64,000 bases of DNA from Blastocatellia bacterium (lineage in GTDB: Bacteria > Acidobacteriota > Blastocatellia > Pyrinomonadales > Pyrinomonadaceae). Shown here piece by piece: positions 42,164-50,778 of the stretch. Within the stretch, counting starts at the first letter, position 1. Each line of letters starts with the position of its first letter. Location of the stretch: the NCBI GenBank assembly GCA_013697915.1, contig JACCVY010000006.1:28292-92291 (forward strand), in the 5' to 3' direction. The position numbers and the translations under genes were made by a program. The notes below the pieces were generated by a model, which worked only from the letters and a program-made list of their open reading frames with translations, was not told where the DNA came from and ran no database searches.

Positions 42164-43366
42164 TCAGTCTTTCAAGTCTTTGGAACTCTCGCGCGCGAAA
42201 GTTTTGAGTATTCGTTGCGCCACCACCTGCCGGTGCACCTCGTCAGGCCCGTCGTAAATTCGCGCCGCGCGCGCATCGCGGTAGAACATTTCCAGCGGCG
42301 TGTCTTTGGAATAACCGAGCGCGCCGTGGACCTGGATCGCGCGGTCAACCACATCATGCAAAACGCGCGCGCCGAAAAATTTGATTAGCGAGATCTCGAT
42401 CCGCGCGTCGTCACCGCGATCCAGTTTCCACGCAGCATGGAGTGTCATCAGCCGGGCTGCGTTGAGTTCGGCAGCCGAGTCGGCAATCCAGTTTTGCACT
42501 GTTTGCTTTTTCGCCAGTGGCTCGCCAAACGATTGCCGCCGGAGCGCGTAAGCGCACATCATGTCGAAACTTCGTTGCGCTGCGCCGATCCAGCGCATGC
42601 AGTGCTGTATGCGACCTGGTCCAAGTCGCGCCTGGGCCAACTTAAAACCCTGGCCTGTTTCACCGAGCAAATTGGTAACAGGCACGCGGCAGTTTTCGAA
42701 GCGGACTTCGCAATGGCCGCCCACGCCACCTGAGCCCATCACCGGTACGGAGCGCACGATATTGAAACCCGGTGTGTCCGTCGGAACCAGAATCATGCTG
42801 GCGCGGTGATGTGCGTCGGCGGACGGATCAGTGACCGCCATCGCAATTGCGAACGCTGAACCGATCGCGCCGCTGGTAAACCATTTATGGCCGTTGATAA
42901 CCCAATCATCTCCGTCTCGAGTGGCGGTTGTGCGCAGGCCCGTTGGATCAGAGCCGGAAACTTCCGGTTCGGTCATCGCGAAACATGAACGCATTTCGCC
43001 GGTTGCAAGCGGGCGCAAGTATTTCTCCTTCTGTTCGGGCGTGGCTGCGATCAGCAACAGCTCGGCGTTGCCCGCATCGGGCGCGGCGTTACCAAACAAG
43101 CGCGGCGCGATCACCGATCGGCCCGCAATCTCGTTGACTAGCGCCTGACCGATGAAACCGATTCCCATGCCACCCCACTCGCGCGGCAGATGCGGCGCCC
43201 AAAGTTCAAGTGCCTTTACTTTCTCTTGCAGTTCTCTTTCGAGATCGGCTGGCAGGCCTTCATCCTCGATCAGCTTGTTTTCGTTTGGATAAACAAACTC
43301 GTCCATGAAGGCGATGGCCCGTTTCTGGACGGCTGCGAGTTCGGGAGAAATGCTGAAGTCAATCAT
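42164..43366 (-). CDS. Acyl-CoA dehydrogenase (ACAD10/11-like)
   Basis: A 400-residue FAD enzyme of fatty-acid breakdown. The flavin-contact strand CFAMTEPEVSGSDPTGL (about 130-146), RMIQ-equivalent RIQHCMRWIGAAQRSFDMM (about 245-263), RQSFGEPLAKKQTVQNWIAD, and the C-terminal VHGALGYSKDTPLEMFYRDARAARIYDGPDEVHR region are all present. The YDGPDEVHR form and an adjacent APH-like kinase resemble ACAD10/11. Substrate is inferred from that, possibly 4-hydroxyacyl-CoA derivatives. ATG 43366 fits the family start. A hairpin repeat separates it from the kinase. Confidence 0.9.
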   Translation of the reverse strand: MIDFSISPELAAVQKRAIAFMDEFVYPNENKLIEDEGLPADLERELQEKVKALELWAPHLPREWGGMGIGFIGQALVNEIAGRSVIAPRLFGNAAPDAGNAELLLIAATPEQKEKYLRPLATGEMRSCFAMTEPEVSGSDPTGLRTTATRDGDDWVINGHKWFTSGAIGSAFAIAMAVTDPSADAHHRASMILVPTDTPGFNIVRSVPVMGSGGVGGHCEVRFENCRVPVTNLLGETGQGFKLAQARLGPGRIQHCMRWIGAAQRSFDMMCAYALRRQSFGEPLAKKQTVQNWIADSAAELNAARLMTLHAAWKLDRGDDARIEISLIKFFGARVLHDVVDRAIQVHGALGYSKDTPLEMFYRDARAARIYDGPDEVHRQVVAQRILKTFARESSKDLKD

Positions 43367-43491
43367 TGGGATAGCCTTCCGGCGCGAGTGTTGAATTAGG
43401 GATGTCGGCAGTGCAGCGGGATTGTAACGTTAAGATGAGGATGTTAACCAGACCACCATTCTCATGGTGCCAGGTCAGTTCGCGGCACATG

Positions 43492-43542
43492 TCCGATAAA
43501 CTTTAGTTTGTGGCGGCGTTACGACAAGCTAAAGTTATCGGA
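43492..43542. repeat. Inverted repeat upstream of modB
   Basis: TCCGATAAACTTTAGTTTGT (43492-43511) pairs with ACAAGCTAAAGTTATCGGA (43524-43542) with one bulge and one mismatch around GGCGGCGTTACG. It ends 50 bases before the modB ATG and could fold in the leader. Confidence 0.7.
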
Positions 43543-43591
43543 GATCAAACTGATCCACTAGCATTCTCTTGCACCGACACTCTGGGCTAAC

Positions 43592-44308
43592 ATGACGCCT
43601 CTTGATCTTATCTTTGCTGTCTTTGGGGTTTCCGAGGTTTATTCTCCCGTGATTGATTGGTTCCCCATCAAGTTGTCGTTTGCCGTTGCCAGCGCGGCGA
43701 CGTTGATTGCGCTGGTTGCCGGCTCCGCGCTCGCCTGGCTGCTGGCGCGCAAACGGTTTCCCGGACGTAACCTAATCGACTCGCTGATCACGTTGCCGCT
43801 GGTGTTGCCGCCGACAGTGCTTGGTTATTACCTGCTGGTGCTGCTGGGGACACGCTCGGCAGTGGGCGGGTTTCTTTATCACCGCCTCGGCATCCGTCTT
43901 ACATTCACTGTCACCGCGGCGATCATTGCCGCGACGATTCATGCTTTGCCGTTGGTCACAAAAAGTCTGCGCGCTGCATTTGAAAGCGTGAACCTGGAGC
44001 TGGAAGCGGCAGCGCGAACGCTGGGACTTAACAGCCGCAGGATCTTCTTTCGGGTAACCGTGCCGCTCGCAGCGCGGGGCGTGCTAGCCGCCACTGCGCT
44101 CGCATTTGCGCGCGCGCTGGGCGACTTTGGCGTAACGATTATGATTGCGGGAAATATTCCGGGGCGCACGCAAACAGCTTCAGTGGCCATCTACGACGCG
44201 GTCCAGGCTGGGCGCGACAACGAAGCTTTCACACTCGCGGTGATCGTTTCACTGATCGCGGTGGTAATGCTTTACATCATTAATCGCTTTGGCAGGCTGC
44301 GATGGTAG
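43592..44308 (+). CDS. modB: Molybdate ABC transporter permease
   Basis: A 238-residue integral membrane permease with about five or six helices (FAVASAATLIALVAGSALAWLLA; LITLPLVLPPTVLGYYLLVLL). The ABC-permease EAA loop is present: ELEAAARTLGLNSRRIFFRVTVP (about 130-152), followed by GDFGVTIMIAGNIPG, typical of ModB. Neither the binding protein ModA nor the ATPase ModC is adjacent: the upstream neighbour is a divergent acyl-CoA dehydrogenase and the downstream neighbour a convergent DUF1501 gene. It must use components encoded elsewhere, or be a relic. Tungstate or sulfate permeases are alternatives. Confidence 0.87.
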   Translation: MTPLDLIFAVFGVSEVYSPVIDWFPIKLSFAVASAATLIALVAGSALAWLLARKRFPGRNLIDSLITLPLVLPPTVLGYYLLVLLGTRSAVGGFLYHRLGIRLTFTVTAAIIAATIHALPLVTKSLRAAFESVNLELEAAARTLGLNSRRIFFRVTVPLAARGVLAATALAFARALGDFGVTIMIAGNIPGRTQTASVAIYDAVQAGRDNEAFTLAVIVSLIAVVMLYIINRFGRLRW

Positions 44309-44316
44309 GACCGAGG

Positions 44317-44420
44317 AAGTGCTGAGTGCTGAGTACTGAGATAGGGGCTAGGTACTGAGTCTCGTGTTGGTCAACTTCAGAAATCACAACTCAGTACTCA
44401 GCACTCAGCACTCAGCACTT
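44317..44420. repeat. Inverted repeat of GTGCTGA units between modB and the DUF1501 gene
   Basis: AAGTGCTGAGTGCTGAGTACTGAG (44317-44340) and CTCAGTACTCAGCACTCAGCA...CTT (44390-44420) are complementary, the right arm having one extra 7-base unit. It lies between convergent genes and would form a stable hairpin usable as a terminator. Confidence 0.82.
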
Positions 44421-44424
44421 GTTT

Positions 44425-45693
44425 CTACGCAAGAAACCCCTTGAACTTCGCTTCGTTCACAGCATAACCGGGAAACACTTGCTGCACGTTTGGGGTGCCG
44501 AGGTGTTTCCTTGCAACCTCCGCAAAAACGTCGCGAAAGTCTGTGGTCAAAGCTAAATCTCGTCCTTCATAAAGCTGATCGTTCTTCAGTCCCGGCCACT
44601 GCCCGTAAACTTTGCCGCCGCGCACACTGTTGCCGACAACGAACATCGCGTTCGCGTGGCCGTGGTCCGTGCCACGGTTTCCATTCTCTTTTACGGTGCG
44701 GCCAAATTCCGACATCGTCAGAATCACAACATCGTCCATGCGCTGGCCCAGATCCGTGTACAGCGCGTTGATGCCATTGCTGAACTGTTGCAGCAGATTT
44801 CCCAACTGGCCACGCGCGCTGCCTTCGTTGACGTGGGTATCCCAACCACCAATGTCGGTGAACGCGATTTCCAAACCAACGCCCGCCTTAATCAACTGCG
44901 CAATCTGTAACAACGAATTGCCAAACGGCGTGCGCGGATACTGCGCGCCATTCTGCGGTTGATACTGACTGGGATTAACTTTCTTCAGATAGTTGACTGC
45001 TTCAAAAGTCTCTTTGCCGGTGCCGCCCAACACGTCGTTGACAGTCTGATCGTAAATCGCTTCAAAGCCGCCTTGCACATTCGCTGAGTTCTGCCCCGCA
45101 CGTATGGTGAAATCCGCGAGATTGGAAATCGCCAGCGTCGGGGCTTTTCCCTGCATCACCCGCGGTGTCGTTTGCGTCATTGAGACGGCGCGGAAAAGAC
45201 TGTTGTCCGGATCGCGTTTGCTTTGCAGGTAACGATTCAGCCAGCCGTCGGGCGTTGACTTCACGCCGGGCGTGGCTGACTCCATATAGTCCTGCGCGTC
45301 GAAGTGTGAACGAGTGTTGTCCGGCGACCCGGCCGCGTGGACGATCGCCAAACGCTTTGAATCCCACAGCGATTTGAAAGGCATGAGCGACGGATGAAGG
45401 CCAAAAAAGCCGTCGAGGTTAATCGCCGCCTCAGCATTGCCGGCTGCAGGTTTCGGAATCGCAATCGAAGGTCGCAGATCGTAGTACGAGCTTTCGCCAT
45501 ACGGAACGACCATGTTCAAACCATCAACCGCGCCGCGCTGAAAAATCGCGATCAGCGTCTTGCGCCGGCCCCCGGTTAATCGCTCCCTCGTTTGCCCAAA
45601 GACGGTGCGTTGCAAAAACGACGGAGCTGCATTCATCAAGCCAAAACTTGCCAGCGCCACGCCACTTGATTTGATAAAGAATCTTCTGTCCAT
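44425..45693 (-). CDS. DUF1501 domain protein with Tat-type signal
   Basis: A 422-residue exported protein. The N-terminus MDRRFFIKSSGVALASFGL has a twin-arginine motif. Sulfatase/alkaline-phosphatase-like features follow: GAVDGLNMVVPYGE, FFGLHPSLMPFK, GSPDNTRSHFDAQDYMES and near the end EFGRTVKENGNRGTDHGHAN, the DUF1501 signature with likely metal ligands. Function is unknown. DUF1501 and DUF1800 genes occur together in Planctomycetes, Acidobacteria and proteobacteria, and here DUF1800 lies directly upstream on the same strand. A hairpin repeat separates the two. Confidence 0.9.
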   Translation of the reverse strand: MDRRFFIKSSGVALASFGLMNAAPSFLQRTVFGQTRERLTGGRRKTLIAIFQRGAVDGLNMVVPYGESSYYDLRPSIAIPKPAAGNAEAAINLDGFFGLHPSLMPFKSLWDSKRLAIVHAAGSPDNTRSHFDAQDYMESATPGVKSTPDGWLNRYLQSKRDPDNSLFRAVSMTQTTPRVMQGKAPTLAISNLADFTIRAGQNSANVQGGFEAIYDQTVNDVLGGTGKETFEAVNYLKKVNPSQYQPQNGAQYPRTPFGNSLLQIAQLIKAGVGLEIAFTDIGGWDTHVNEGSARGQLGNLLQQFSNGINALYTDLGQRMDDVVILTMSEFGRTVKENGNRGTDHGHANAMFVVGNSVRGGKVYGQWPGLKNDQLYEGRDLALTTDFRDVFAEVARKHLGTPNVQQVFPGYAVNEAKFKGFLA

Positions 45694-45704
45694 AACTCAA
45701 CTCC

Positions 45705-45773
45705 AGGTTTCAGGTGCCGGGTGTCAGGTGCCGGTTGTCCTTTTCCGACACCTGATACCTGACACCTGACACC
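45705..45773. repeat. Inverted repeat of CAGGTGTC-type units between DUF1800 and DUF1501 genes
   Basis: CAGGTTTCAGGTGCCGGGTG...(to 45734) pairs imperfectly with CCGACACCTGATACCTGACA...CC (45745-45773) around TTGTCCTTTT. The arms are themselves tandem repeats of about 8 bases. Confidence 0.78.
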
Positions 45774-45778
45774 TTCTT

Positions 45779-47890
45779 TTACTGTCTCTGAAACTCCGGC
45801 GAACCCAGGATCAAGCCAACCATTCTGGTCACTGGATCCGTGATGTTCGCATCCACACGCGCCAACTGCTGCTGTCGCCCTGGACGCTGAGCCATCATTT
45901 CGCCTTGCGCCGGATCATTCATGTTCGGCCTGGCCGGCAACGCCGCCGGCACAACCAGCGCCGTCTGATCGTCCATCTGCTTTAGCAGAGTCGCTTTAGT
46001 CCTGGACGACATATCGCCCGCGACAATCAAACTAAGAAAGCGCTCCATCATTTTCGACTTGTCAGGCACAGCGGAATTGTTGCTATCCAAATAGCGTTTG
46101 AGATCGACGCGCGTGCCGGGAATGCGATTGCTGGCCAGCGTCAAACCAAAATTCAAACGCTCGAGCAGCCCGCCTGTGTTCACCCAACTTTCAGCCGCGT
46201 CTGAATAGCCATTCGGGGTTTGAAATCCGTAGAGCGGCTCGCCCATGCGCGCAATCCATTGATGCAAACCTGGTCCACCGTTGGTTTCGCCCCCAAGCGT
46301 GCGGATCGCGCTAATCGCCAATTCAAAAGGCCGCTTAACTTTTGCGCGGTAAGCCTCCGGCGCATTGAACTCAGGCGAAAAGAAAATGGCACGCAAGGTT
46401 TCGCGAATATCGCCATTGCTTTTCAGAAACGTTGCGGCTACGCGATCGACAAGCTGCGGCGGCGGAGTATCAGAAACGAAATGGCGTACAAGTTTTGTAG
46501 CTATGAATTTCGCCGTTGCCGGCTGGTGCGACAGAATGTCGAGCACCAGCAGGCCATCTTTGAAGCCGCCGCCCGCGGGAATCTTGTGACCCAGCACGAT
46601 CTTTTCACCATCGTCGTGCACGCGCGGATTGAAGAAAAATCTGCCGGCGTTTTCGCGCAGCATATCGGCGCGCGGGCTGTTCGCCATGGCCTGCGCGGCT
46701 GCGGCGCCGCCCCGTGGTGCAAAGATGGTCCAACCCGTAAAGCAGCGTGCTACCTCCTGCACGTCTTTCTGCGTGTAACCGCCATCGACACCCAGCGTAT
46801 GCAGCTCCATTAACTCGCGCGCGTAGTTTTCGTTAATGCCGCGACGGGCTTGCTGCTGCGGCCGCTGTTGCCGCGGATCGTTTGTCATCCTCGGTGATGG
46901 CCGATTCTGCGCGCCGCCGTGCAGCAGTTGAGCCAGCGGATTACGTTGCGCTCCCGGGCGCTGATTTCCGAAATAACCTGGACCAGTCGGCGCGTTAGGA
47001 TTAACGCTTTGGAAGTTATCAAGATAGAAAAGCATCGCCGGACTTTGCGCGGTCGCCAGCAACAAGTCAGAAAACTTGCCCATCGCGTTGGGACGAATCG
47101 TATCGCGGTCGTAGGCAGTCAATAACCAGCGATCGGCGCCCTTTCCGGCAAAGACGTTAAAATGGTTGGTCCAAAAATCGTCCATCACTTCCTGCAACTG
47201 GCGTTCGCTGTAAACAGCGCGCAGAATTCTCGACGCCTGCAATTCGGCCGTGATCCGTTGCGGCAGTTGCAATCCGTTCTGGGCATAGTATTCGCGCAAA
47301 GCCTGGCGATACTTTTCGTTGTCCATCGGATTACCGTTGGCTGCTGGATTGTTTGCGGCTGCGGCATCCACCTGCCTTGTCGTCGCGCTGTTTGGGTTGC
47401 CATTCATCGCGGATGCGTTGCCGGTTTTCGCATCCCCCGCTAGGGCCGGTGCTGCCGCCTGCACCTGCGTGCGGTTGTCGCGTGCGGCCGCAAGTCCCGC
47501 CGGCAACTCGCCACGCCGCTCGAGCTGTCTCAGTAATTGACCTGGCTGCGGAAACTTTTCGTAAAGTTCCGCGGTCGACATATTCAGCGTCGAAAGATTT
47601 TTGAGCTTCGCGTTGGCAACTTCATCGTTAATCTTGTCCGGCGACAGCTGCTGGTTGATGTATTGCTCGAGTCCTATCGCTTTGACACGCTCTATATCAC
47701 CCGGCCGGGCGCCAAAGCCCAGCCGGTTCAGAACGTGAAGAACGCGCTGATCTTCATTCAGCCGTGCTGTAGTCGTTCGTTGCGCTTCTGTAACGGGCAA
47801 ACTGCCACTAACAATCGCGGTCGTAATTAGAAGTGCAAGCGTGACTCGCTTTCGCCAGTGCGTGTCGGATTTAGAGTTTAGAAAATTCAT
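45779..47890 (-). CDS. DUF1800 domain protein, exported
   Basis: A 703-residue protein with a signal peptide (RVTLALLITTAIVSGSLPVTEA). The DUF1800 fold is recognisable from VLHVLNRLGFGARPGDIERV (about 48-67), the QEVMDDFWTNHFNVFAGKG segment (about 230), NYARELMELHTLGVDGGYTQKD (two adjacent motifs, about 350) and VARCFTGWTI. An Asn/Ala/Gln-rich insertion sits at about 130-195 and a Gln/Arg-rich stretch at about 320-345; these are probably disordered. It precedes the DUF1501 gene, the usual partner; the biochemical role of the pair is not established. ATG 47890 gives the signal peptide. Confidence 0.9.
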   Translation of the reverse strand: MNFLNSKSDTHWRKRVTLALLITTAIVSGSLPVTEAQRTTTARLNEDQRVLHVLNRLGFGARPGDIERVKAIGLEQYINQQLSPDKINDEVANAKLKNLSTLNMSTAELYEKFPQPGQLLRQLERRGELPAGLAAARDNRTQVQAAAPALAGDAKTGNASAMNGNPNSATTRQVDAAAANNPAANGNPMDNEKYRQALREYYAQNGLQLPQRITAELQASRILRAVYSERQLQEVMDDFWTNHFNVFAGKGADRWLLTAYDRDTIRPNAMGKFSDLLLATAQSPAMLFYLDNFQSVNPNAPTGPGYFGNQRPGAQRNPLAQLLHGGAQNRPSPRMTNDPRQQRPQQQARRGINENYARELMELHTLGVDGGYTQKDVQEVARCFTGWTIFAPRGGAAAAQAMANSPRADMLRENAGRFFFNPRVHDDGEKIVLGHKIPAGGGFKDGLLVLDILSHQPATAKFIATKLVRHFVSDTPPPQLVDRVAATFLKSNGDIRETLRAIFFSPEFNAPEAYRAKVKRPFELAISAIRTLGGETNGGPGLHQWIARMGEPLYGFQTPNGYSDAAESWVNTGGLLERLNFGLTLASNRIPGTRVDLKRYLDSNNSAVPDKSKMMERFLSLIVAGDMSSRTKATLLKQMDDQTALVVPAALPARPNMNDPAQGEMMAQRPGRQQQLARVDANITDPVTRMVGLILGSPEFQRQ

Positions 47891-47994
47891 AGGTTCACCG
47901 CCGGGCAGGCATTTTCTCCAACTAATTGAGGCTTATTAGCGCATCCGGTCTTTAGACGCTTGACCCCGGTCTGCGGTTGAGTAAATCGTCTTGA

Positions 47995-49401
47995 CTAACG
48001 AACAGGTTTCGGAAAGCTAACTGGACTGCGATTCCCCGCTCTGTCCACAGCCCGCACGGCAAAGAAGAAGTTGTCCTTGGACATTCTCTTCATTGTGTAA
48101 CTTGTGACGTTGCCGACTGAACGCGCGTTGGTCCAAACGGGCGACGTCGTCTCGCGCCAAACAATCTCGTAACCAGCCAGGTCGGGTTCTTTGTTAGCTT
48201 CCCACTTCAAATCGGTATCGTTGGTCAACCGCGTCGTTACCACAGCGGCATTTTTTGGACGGGCCGGCGCCAGTGCCAGCGCGGCCAGCGCTGCTGCATT
48301 CACGCGCGCAACATTTGCGATGTAGTTAAAGTCGTCATACTGCGGCAAGTCGCCATATTGCACGGCGTTTTCGATCCGCACGTTCTGGTGTTGATGTCGA
48401 TAATCTTCATTCGGCTCAGTGAAACGAACTGCCGCAAAGCCGCGTTCGAGAAACGGAATGTGATCGCCGCCACGCAGGTAACGATCGCGGCGATAGACCA
48501 TCATCACGCGCATGCCGGGCACATAACGCTGGCCCGTCTCCTTAATGAAGCGGGCCAACTGCCGCGCCGCTGAATCATTTTCACCGCCAACGCCGCGGCG
48601 CGTAGTCGCCTCTTCGGGGCTTTCGTTGGAGGGAACGCCTTCGGAAAAAACTCGCACCGTCATGGGATCGTGGACGCCGTTACCGCCAAGCGAACTACCG
48701 ATAATGTCGTTAGTAAACATCGCTTCTACATCGACGTGTTTTTGTTTTGCCTGCTCGGCGAAATAGGTCGAACCCAACAATCCTTGTTCTTCGCCGGCAA
48801 CGGCCATGAAGATAATCGTCGCGTCAAATTTGTATTTCGCCATGACGCGTGCCATCTCCAGAACTGCGGCTGTGCCCGAGGCATCGTCGTTTGCGCCGGG
48901 CGCGTCGCATTTCGCGTCGGTCGGACTGGTACACATTGAATCGTAGTGTCCGCTGACGACGTAGGTTCGTGCTTCGGATTCAGGCTGGGTCCCCTTCAGG
49001 GTTGCTACGATGTTCGTGATCGTCGTTGGTTCTGGAACGCGCGCCGCTTGTAGTTGCAGGAACGCTTGCTTCTCCACCGTCATTCGCCCACCCGATTGCT
49101 CCGCCACTTTTGAAAACTCGGCAAACAACCAATCGCGCGCGGCGCCGACACCGCGATTGGGATCGCTTTGTTCGGAGAGCGTGTTGCGCGTGCCAAACGA
49201 GACGAGCTTGCGGATAGTTCTTTCAATATTTCGCGCATCAACCTCACGAACAATTTGCGCGATCTGACGGTTGTCGGTTCTCGCAGATTTTGCTCGAGCG
49301 GCGCGCGATTGTTTGGTTTGCGCCTCGACTGAATTTGCAGCGAGCAGAAAACAGGAAAGAAACAACGAAATGATTGTGCTTACAAGCAGACGACTTGGCA
49401 T
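47995..49401 (-). CDS. Secreted M28 family zinc metallopeptidase with C-terminal FN3-like domain
   Basis: A 468-residue exo- or aminopeptidase. Signal peptide LLVSTIISLFLSCFLLAANSVEA. The zinc ligands of M28 are visible: His-Asp in VVSGHYDSM (about 147), Asp in PGANDDASGTAAVLE (about 168), Glu-Glu in AVAGEEQGLLGS (about 202), Asp in FTNDIIGS and His in YRHQHQN (about 345). The last 95 residues form a fibronectin-III-like domain ending near FFFAVRAVDRAGNRSP. ATG 49401 is set by the signal peptide. It is on the same strand as DUF1800/DUF1501, 104 bases upstream of them. Specific substrate unknown. Confidence 0.9.
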   Translation of the reverse strand: MPSRLLVSTIISLFLSCFLLAANSVEAQTKQSRAARAKSARTDNRQIAQIVREVDARNIERTIRKLVSFGTRNTLSEQSDPNRGVGAARDWLFAEFSKVAEQSGGRMTVEKQAFLQLQAARVPEPTTITNIVATLKGTQPESEARTYVVSGHYDSMCTSPTDAKCDAPGANDDASGTAAVLEMARVMAKYKFDATIIFMAVAGEEQGLLGSTYFAEQAKQKHVDVEAMFTNDIIGSSLGGNGVHDPMTVRVFSEGVPSNESPEEATTRRGVGGENDSAARQLARFIKETGQRYVPGMRVMMVYRRDRYLRGGDHIPFLERGFAAVRFTEPNEDYRHQHQNVRIENAVQYGDLPQYDDFNYIANVARVNAAALAALALAPARPKNAAVVTTRLTNDTDLKWEANKEPDLAGYEIVWRETTSPVWTNARSVGNVTSYTMKRMSKDNFFFAVRAVDRAGNRSPVSFPKPVR

Positions 49402-49538
49402 TAGTTCTCGCTCCTGGTGACAGACAATTAGGCGGCCAATTTACCACCTTGTGCGCAGTGGAATGAAGTTGCCGTGCTGTTCGAAGCTTTCAGGGAAGTT
49501 TTCTGCGGAGACAAAAAAAGGTCGTCATACTTGCAGTG

Positions 49539-50720
49539 TCAGTGAATGCGATAGGTAGTGCCCTTCCAAACAACGATCACCTCGCCACCCAGTTGTTCAG
49601 CGATCGAACCAAGTGCCGGCTCGTCCGCAATCAAGGCGCGAAACTGTTCCGAGTCGCGTTTGACATTCACTCTCGCTCTACCTGCAGCGTAGTCTGAATC
49701 AATCCAGGCGTTTCCTTCCCGACGAAACAGCCGTCCGGAAACTCTGCGGGTCTCAACCGCGTTGCCTGCGGCTTTCTGATCTTTGTTTGCTGTGCGAGAC
49801 ATCCCCGAAGAAAGCCCGCCGACGTTCTGCGAATTATTGCGTGAAGGACCACCCTTCGCAGGCCCAGCACGTGCTACCTCATTTTCGTCACGCGCTCGAG
49901 AATAGTTGAGGTCGCGACGCCGCTTTTCCATGTCAGCATCTTCCTCTTGCTTGCGCGCTTCCGCAGTTTTGCTGGCATCAGCTAATGCAGGACGCGGCGG
50001 CGGCGGTGGGGCAGCGGCCTCAGTAGGTTCCGTAGCAAACGGTTTTGATTCTGCCACGCCGGTAGCCTGGCCGGGTTTCACGAGACCTTTCGCCGCCCGA
50101 TCCGTGGTCGAGCTCGTGCTTGGCGCAACCGCCGGCGGTTGGATGGTGCCGGCTGACCGCGAAAGATTTTTTTCTTTTGACTCGGCCGACGACGGCTGTG
50201 CCGGCGACATGGCAGATTGGGGAACGTTCTCAGTCGTTGAGTTCTGATTCTCGCCACCACCGGAAATCGCGGGCGACGTCTGCGTTTGATTTTGTGCTAC
50301 AAAGTTCGTCTGCTCTTGCCGGCGCAAGGCAACGATAGCAATGGCGATGATTGCAGTCAGCGCCAGGGCCGGCACCGCGAATCGCAGCACTGAAGGAGCC
50401 AACAGTGCGGCTAGTTTCTCGCGCAAGTTCCATCCCAGGTTCTGCTCCGCCACCTCCCGGCGACGAGTGACAGCCGCCGCCGGAACCAGCCCAGTCACAA
50501 TTCGACGACAAATATCGCAATCGGCGAGATGCTTGTTGTATCGCGCTCGCTCAGCACCAGACACAATGCCTTCGGCGTAGCAGTTCAGTTCATCCGCATC
50601 GAGATGCGCGCCAATCTCCTGCCCGGACTGCGGCGGCGATGCGAGTGGCGAACGCGCTGAAGCGTCGCGACCCAGCGCGCGCAACAACAGGTCCATCTGG
50701 TTTTGGTCAGTCGTCTTCAT
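49539..50720 (-). CDS. Anti-sigma-factor-like membrane protein with HC2 zinc finger
   Basis: A 393-residue protein. The N-terminal zinc-finger domain of the ZAS/HC2 type is ADELNCYAEGIVSGAERARYN followed by KHLADCDICRRI (His-x3-Cys-x2-Cys). One transmembrane helix follows (FAVPALALTAIIAIAIVAL, about 120-138), then a long low-complexity Ala/Pro/Ser/Arg-rich periplasmic region and a short folded tail (about 330-393). ATG 50720 is preferred over TTG 50723. The sigma factor gene lies 58 bases upstream on the same strand, so a sigma/anti-sigma pair is likely; direct inhibition is inferred. Confidence 0.8.
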   Translation of the reverse strand: MKTTDQNQMDLLLRALGRDASARSPLASPPQSGQEIGAHLDADELNCYAEGIVSGAERARYNKHLADCDICRRIVTGLVPAAAVTRRREVAEQNLGWNLREKLAALLAPSVLRFAVPALALTAIIAIAIVALRRQEQTNFVAQNQTQTSPAISGGGENQNSTTENVPQSAMSPAQPSSAESKEKNLSRSAGTIQPPAVAPSTSSTTDRAAKGLVKPGQATGVAESKPFATEPTEAAAPPPPPRPALADASKTAEARKQEEDADMEKRRRDLNYSRARDENEVARAGPAKGGPSRNNSQNVGGLSSGMSRTANKDQKAAGNAVETRRVSGRLFRREGNAWIDSDYAAGRARVNVKRDSEQFRALIADEPALGSIAEQLGGEVIVVWKGTTYRIH

Positions 50721-50778
50721 CAAACTATGCCGTTGGTAGAACGTCGTAAGTAGTAACTACTTGCGCTGTGCTCTGCAC

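Noticed and set aside
46220-46813. 197-residue plus-strand ORF inside the DUF1800 gene
   Set aside because: The opposite strand carries a clear DUF1800 domain; the plus-strand product has no domain or start signal.
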